A stretch of DNA of 64,000 nt from Sphingobacteriales bacterium (lineage in GTDB: Bacteria; Bacteroidota; Bacteroidia; Chitinophagales; JADIYW01). Position 1 is the first letter of the stretch. Every line of letters begins with the position of its first letter. The notes under the pieces were generated by a model. That model was not told where the DNA came from. It made no database searches and saw only the letters and a list, made by a program, of their open reading frames with translations. The position numbers and the translations under genes were made by a program. Positions 60,799-64,000 of the stretch are shown piece after piece. The stretch lies in NCBI GenBank assembly GCA_016719635.1, contig JADJYT010000012.1:1-64000 (forward strand), written 5' to 3'.

Positions 60799-61116
60799 CT
60801 ATTTCTCTTCCTCCACGAAAATGTACAGGTCTTCGCTGTCGCGTTTCATCCAGTAGTTTTCACGGGCAAATTTTTCCATCTGCTCAATTCCGGAAAAAAG
60901 CTCCTTTTGCTGCAATTTCACTTTCTGAATTTCTTTGGTATAATAAGCCTCTTCTTTTGAAAGTTTATGCAGTTCCAGTGCCAGTTTGGCCTGGGAAAAG
61001 AGCGTATTCTGGTTAAAAAACAAGAGGTAAATGAAATACCCGAAAAACAATAAAAAGAACTTATTCCTGAATAAGGCGGGAATCTTTTCTTTGAGCTTTG
61101 AATCGACGATGGCCAT
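60799..61116 (-). CDS. FtsB/DivIC-like septum formation protein
   Basis: A 105-residue bitopic protein: short cytoplasmic N-terminus, a transmembrane helix (NKFFLLFFGYFIYLLFF), then a coiled coil (ALELHKLSKEEAYYTKEIQKVKLQQKELF) and EKFARENYWMKRDSEDLYIF, the DivIC/FtsB consensus end. It should complete the FtsQLB complex with ftsQ and ftsL of the dcw cluster. Start MAIVDSKLKEKIP at 61116 is preferred; the extra nine codons to 61143 fall in AT-rich spacer. It lies after enolase, the same eno-ftsB adjacency found in Proteobacteria. Confidence 0.85.
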   Translation of the reverse strand: MAIVDSKLKEKIPALFRNKFFLLFFGYFIYLLFFNQNTLFSQAKLALELHKLSKEEAYYTKEIQKVKLQQKELFSGIEQMEKFARENYWMKRDSEDLYIFVEEEK

Positions 61117-61224
61117 GTTGTAAAGGTAATTAGTAATTGGCAATTCGCAGTTAGAATTTTTTAACCTATGTGTATTAAAAAGACCCTATGAAAATGATTG
61201 CAGAGGGACCGCTATGTAAACATC

Positions 61225-61245
61225 GTGCCACGATAATCGTGGCAC
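61225..61245 (-). repeat. Hairpin between eno and the ftsB-like gene
   Basis: Perfect 9-bp arms GTGCCACGA (61225-61233) and TCGTGGCAC (61237-61245) with a 3-nt loop, 5 nt after the eno stop. No U tract follows, so it is more likely an mRNA-stability or partial-termination element than a full terminator. Confidence 0.75.
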
Positions 61246-61249
61246 AAGA

Positions 61250-62533
61250 TTAAAAGAATCGATATCCTTTGCCCGGATAAACTGCCTCCGGGCCCAACTC
61301 TTCCTCGATGCGCAGCAACTGGTTGTATTTTGCCATACGGTCGCTGCGCGATGCGGAACCGGTCTTGATTTGTCCGCAGTTCAGCGCCACCGCCAGATCC
61401 GCAATCGTACTGTCTTCGGTTTCTCCGCTTCGGTGGCTCATCACAGATGTATATCTGTTTCGGTGCGCCAACTCCACTGTGTCTATGGTTTCCGTCAGTG
61501 AACCGATCTGATTTACTTTCACCAGAATGGAGTTCGCAATATTCTTGTCAATACCTTCCTGCAAACGCTTTACATTGGTTACAAACAAATCATCCCCTAC
61601 CAACTGGCATTTGCTGCCTACAGATTCTGTCAGCAACTTCCAGCCTCTCCAGTCATCTTCCGCCAGTCCGTCTTCAATGGAAACAATCGGATATTTTTTC
61701 ACCCATTTTGCCCAGTAATCCACCATCTCTTCGGATGACAGCACCTTATTGTCTGATTTCTTGAAAACATACTTTTTCTTCTTTGCATCGTAGAATTCTG
61801 AAGCTGCCGCATCCATCGCGATTTTCACCTGGTCGCCGGGTTTGTAGCCCGCGCTTTCAATCGCTTTCAACACCGTCTCTATCGCCTCTTCGTTCGATTT
61901 TATTTCAGGCGCAAAGCCGCCTTCATCACCTACATTGGTGGAGTAGCCTTTCGCTTTCAGTACTTTTTTCAGGTTTTGGAAAATCTCCACGCCCATTCTC
62001 AAGCCATCGGAGAAGGTAGTCGCCCCTACCGGCACCACCATGAATTCCTGGAAGTCAATTTTATTATCGGCATGTGCGCCGCCGTTCAGGATGTTCATCA
62101 ACGGAATCGGCAAGGTACGCGCATTCGTTCCGCCGATGTAGCGGTACAAGGGCAAACCTGCCACCTGTGCGCCCGCTTTCGCTGCCGCCAAAGACACCGC
62201 CAAAATCGCATTCGCGCCCAGTTTCTTTTTATTTTCGGTTCCGTCCAGTTCTATCAGGATGGAATCTATCTCCCGCTGGTTCAGTACGTTCTCTCCTACC
62301 AACGCTTCCGCAATAAAGGTATTCACATTCGATACCGCTTTCAGTACGCCTTTTCCCATATAGGCTTTGCCGCCATCGCGCAACTCCACCGCTTCGTGTG
62401 TACCGGTGGATGCTCCCGAGGGAACGGCTGCACGGCCAACAATGCCGCTTTCGGTGATGACATCTGCTTCTACGGTTGGATTGCCTCGGGAATCCAGGAT
62501 TTGTCGGGCATGAACGGAAATAATGTGACTCAT
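61250..62533 (-). CDS. eno: Enolase
   Basis: Glycolytic 2-phosphoglycerate dehydratase, 427 residues. HARQILDSRGNPTVEADV at the N-terminus; catalytic and Mg residues in NILNGGAHADN, DEGGFAPEI, SIEDGLAEDDW, VGDDLFVTN, and the signature SHRSGETEDSTIADLAVALN followed by IKTGSASRSDRMAKYNQLL. Full length and intact. Its upstream region (62540-62580) is a tandem TAAGTAATAA-type spacer with no clear promoter. Confidence 0.98.
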   Translation of the reverse strand: MSHIISVHARQILDSRGNPTVEADVITESGIVGRAAVPSGASTGTHEAVELRDGGKAYMGKGVLKAVSNVNTFIAEALVGENVLNQREIDSILIELDGTENKKKLGANAILAVSLAAAKAGAQVAGLPLYRYIGGTNARTLPIPLMNILNGGAHADNKIDFQEFMVVPVGATTFSDGLRMGVEIFQNLKKVLKAKGYSTNVGDEGGFAPEIKSNEEAIETVLKAIESAGYKPGDQVKIAMDAAASEFYDAKKKKYVFKKSDNKVLSSEEMVDYWAKWVKKYPIVSIEDGLAEDDWRGWKLLTESVGSKCQLVGDDLFVTNVKRLQEGIDKNIANSILVKVNQIGSLTETIDTVELAHRNRYTSVMSHRSGETEDSTIADLAVALNCGQIKTGSASRSDRMAKYNQLLRIEEELGPEAVYPGKGYRFF

Positions 62534-62541
62534 TGTTTAGT

Positions 62542-62580
62542 ATTAAGTTGTAAGTAATAATAAGTAATAAGTAGTAAGTC
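62542..62580 (+). repeat. Short AT-rich tandem repeats upstream of eno
   Basis: AAGTTGTAAGTAATAATAAG, then TAATAAGTAGTAAGTC: four to five imperfect copies of TAAGTAATAA. Similar low-complexity spacers occur at 61127-61150 and 47540-47580. Probably neutral spacer DNA that expands by slippage. Confidence 0.6.
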
Positions 62581-62584
62581 TTTG

Positions 62585-63340
62585 CTATTTTATCTTACCA
62601 ATGTACAAATTCGTATCGTAGGCAAATGTAACAATTCCGTTTTGTTCGTAAGCGTTAAAAAGATGAACGATAGCATTTCTTAACTGTGGAAAATTCGGAT
62701 GGCATTGATTCGGCATGTACGAAGAGGAAATGATACGGCCTATCAGGCCTTCCAGGTTGAAGTGCTGCTCATAATTAAGAATGAATTTTTTAAAGGTATT
62801 CGGTGCATAAAAATCGCTGATGATATCCTGCGTGATATTGCGGTGCGAGATTTCATTATAGTCGATGGCAAAATCCTGAATCAGCTGTTCGTAATCCTGC
62901 TGGAAAGGTTCAGATGCCTTGCGGTCGTTCCAGATCAGACACAGATGCGCTCCTTTGGCGGCAATGCGCTGAAATTCCGTCTTGGTTTTTGCCCTGTCGA
63001 ACCAGTGGAACGCCTGCGCGCATACAATCAGGTCGATGGAATCCGCTTTCAGGCTGGTAGCTTCCGAACTGCCGTGTATGCTGATGAAGTGGTCGTATTC
63101 CGCCAGCAGGGCTTCCGCCGCTTTGCGCATCGGCTCGTTGGGCTCCACGCCGTACACGGTATTGCCGTGCTCCAGAAACAGCTTTGCCGACAAGCCCGTG
63201 CCGCTGCCGATATCCGCCACCACATCGCTGGGCATCAGACCGATTTCGAGTTGCAGGGTGGCGATGATTTCTTCCGGATAGCCCGGCCGGTATTTGATGT
63301 AGTTTTCTACACGGTCGGAAAAGCGGTGTTTGAAGTCCAT
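62585..63340 (-). CDS. Class I SAM-dependent methyltransferase
   Basis: A 251-residue cytoplasmic methyltransferase. The N-terminus FSDRVENYIKYRPGYPEEI is typical of a broad family of small-molecule methyltransferases; the SAM-binding loop is VVADIGSGTGLSAKLFLEHG, followed by GVEPNEPMRKAAE and VCAQAFHWFD. The acceptor is not identifiable. Single gene 52 nt upstream of eno on the same strand, possibly co-transcribed with it. Confidence 0.87.
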   Translation of the reverse strand: MDFKHRFSDRVENYIKYRPGYPEEIIATLQLEIGLMPSDVVADIGSGTGLSAKLFLEHGNTVYGVEPNEPMRKAAEALLAEYDHFISIHGSSEATSLKADSIDLIVCAQAFHWFDRAKTKTEFQRIAAKGAHLCLIWNDRKASEPFQQDYEQLIQDFAIDYNEISHRNITQDIISDFYAPNTFKKFILNYEQHFNLEGLIGRIISSSYMPNQCHPNFPQLRNAIVHLFNAYEQNGIVTFAYDTNLYIGKIK

Positions 63341-63404
63341 GCCTTAAATTTATTAAATATTTGGATAGTTAAGTGTTACGAATAATTTTATTTTAACAGA
63401 AAAC

Positions 63405-63435
63405 TTGACCGTTATACCAAGAGTTGGTATCTTTA
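63405..63435 (+). promoter_or_regulatory. ParDE promoter with embedded palindromic operator
   Basis: TTG at 63405-63407, 20-nt spacer, TATCTTTA at 63428-63435 (one base off TAnnTTTG). Between and overlapping the -7 box lies the palindrome ATACCAA-GAG-TTGGTAT (63414-63430), 7-bp perfect arms. A ParD (or ParDE) dimer bound there would block RNA polymerase, the usual autoregulation of such operons. Confidence 0.72.
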
Positions 63436-63450
63436 TATAAATTTTCAATC

Positions 63451-63699
63451 ATGGGAAAAAACACCTCTATCTTATTAGGCGATTATTACGAGAAATTTGT
63501 ACATGAAAAGATTGCCGATGGCAAATATACTTCTGTGAGTGAAGTCATCAGAGAAGCACTTCGACTTTTTGAACACGAAGAAAACAAGGCAAAAAGCTTG
63601 GTAAACGAGTTGAAAATGGGAGAAAAAAGTAAGCTGGTTAAAAATTTTGACCACAAAGCAAACCTCAAAAAATTGCATGCAAAACATTTGTCCAAATGA
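63451..63699 (+). CDS. parD: ParD-type antitoxin
   Basis: An 82-residue ribbon-helix-helix antitoxin: TSILLGDYYEKFVHEKIADGKYTSVSEVIREALRLFEHEE fits the ParD RHH DNA-binding domain, followed by a charged flexible C-terminus (MGEKSKLVKNFDHKANLKKL) that would bind and neutralise ParE. The frame opens at 63424, but that codon lies inside the promoter, so MGKNTSI at 63451 is the start. Stop overlaps the toxin start by 4 nt (ATGA). Confidence 0.9.
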   Translation: MGKNTSILLGDYYEKFVHEKIADGKYTSVSEVIREALRLFEHEENKAKSLVNELKMGEKSKLVKNFDHKANLKKLHAKHLSK

Positions 63700-63995
63700 A
63701 AATTGCAATAAGCGAGCAAGCGTTAAGTGATATAGAAAACATCTGGCTTTACACCGTAGAAAACTGGTCAGCAGAACAGGCAGACAGATATTACGATTTA
63801 ATCTTTGAAGAAATTGAGTTTATCAGTAAAAATTTCAATGCAGGAAAATCCATTGAATATACCAGAAAAGGGTATCGGTATTCCAAAGTAAAATCACATC
63901 TGATATTTTACAGAAAATCCACCTCTAACGAAATAGAAATCATCAGAGTATTGCATCAGAACATGGATATTGAAAACAGGCTGAATGATAAATAA
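63696..63995 (+). CDS. parE: ParE-type toxin (RelE/ParE superfamily)
   Basis: A 99-residue toxin of the RelE/ParE fold. Features: ISEQALSDIENIWLYTVENWSAEQADRYYD, the GKSIEYTRKGYRYSKVKSHLIFYR core and IEIIRVLHQNMDIENRL at the end, all typical of ParE, which poisons DNA gyrase. Complete, with the stop 5 nt before the window end. Translationally coupled to parD. No plasmid partition genes are near, so it is a chromosomal copy. Confidence 0.92.
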   Translation: MKIAISEQALSDIENIWLYTVENWSAEQADRYYDLIFEEIEFISKNFNAGKSIEYTRKGYRYSKVKSHLIFYRKSTSNEIEIIRVLHQNMDIENRLNDK

Positions 63996-64000
63996 CGGGT

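Noticed and set aside
1..64000. CRISPR arrays, tRNA or rRNA genes
   Set aside because: I saw no regularly spaced repeats and no cloverleaf or rRNA-like segments in the intergenic regions; a covariance-model search would settle the tRNA question.

Overview
The window is a 64 kb piece of a Bacteroidota chromosome, probably Chitinophagales/Sphingobacteriales-like; the lineage is inferred, not computed. The evidence is a complete dcw cell-wall/division cluster in the Bacteroidota order, promoters of the TTG-N20-TAnnTTTG type, many 'SC' lipoproteins, a LytS/LytTR two-component pair, MraY with an extra loop, and DUF3570/DUF4266/DUF2490 proteins. I see no rRNA, tRNA, CRISPR array or prophage.

Layout. 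1-1331: an IS30-family element whose left terminal repeat lies at base 1, with a broken transposase, followed by the 3' end of a DUF2490 gene it interrupts. 1338-8443: TauE/SafE permease, purA (two 1-nt deletions as read), pabB, SlyD-type isomerase, a coiled-coil protein with a histone-H1-like tail, and a LytS/LytTR two-component system. 8607-15535: a compact plus-strand operon with its own promoter and terminator: PqqD-like protein, ATP-grasp ligase, fold-III PLP decarboxylase, a urea-transporter/M23-peptidase fusion, an outer-membrane barrel with TPR-like repeats, and a TPR protein. This is the best candidate here for an undescribed system.

15577-31357 (minus strand): mraZ-rsmH-ftsL-ftsI-murE-mraY-murD-ftsW-murG-murC-ftsQ-ftsA-ftsZ, preceded by a three-repeat MraZ operator and closed by an intrinsic terminator. 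It encodes the cytoplasmic and membrane steps of peptidoglycan precursor synthesis (without murF and ddl) and the core divisome.

31575-34384: a thioredoxin / ApbE / DUF4266 / DUF3570 cassette. 34437-39227: an AT-rich accessory stretch with a frameshifted helical protein and five consecutive lipoprotein genes, one containing two tandem perfect hairpins at the start of its coding region. 39340-43101 (minus): DEAD-box helicase, lipoprotein, radC, rpsT. 43252-48988 (plus): the full 2-oxoglutarate dehydrogenase complex (sucA, sucB, lpd). 49318-57043: lipoproteins, a DUF1569 protein, a mrp-nfu-pyrF-thiF/rhodanese run, a sugar-phosphate-isomerase/hydrolase fusion and a DUF1295 enzyme. 57153-62533: dihaem cytochrome c, M23 lipoprotein, sterol-desaturase family enzyme, ftsB-like gene and enolase. 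62585-63995: a methyltransferase and a ParDE toxin-antitoxin operon whose palindromic operator sits inside its promoter.

The apparent frameshifts (two in the transposase, two in purA, one at 35.5 kb) are single-base changes, four of the five in or beside G or A runs. Sequencing or assembly error is at least as likely as real gene decay, especially in the first 2.7 kb, which looks like a contig end at a repeated IS.
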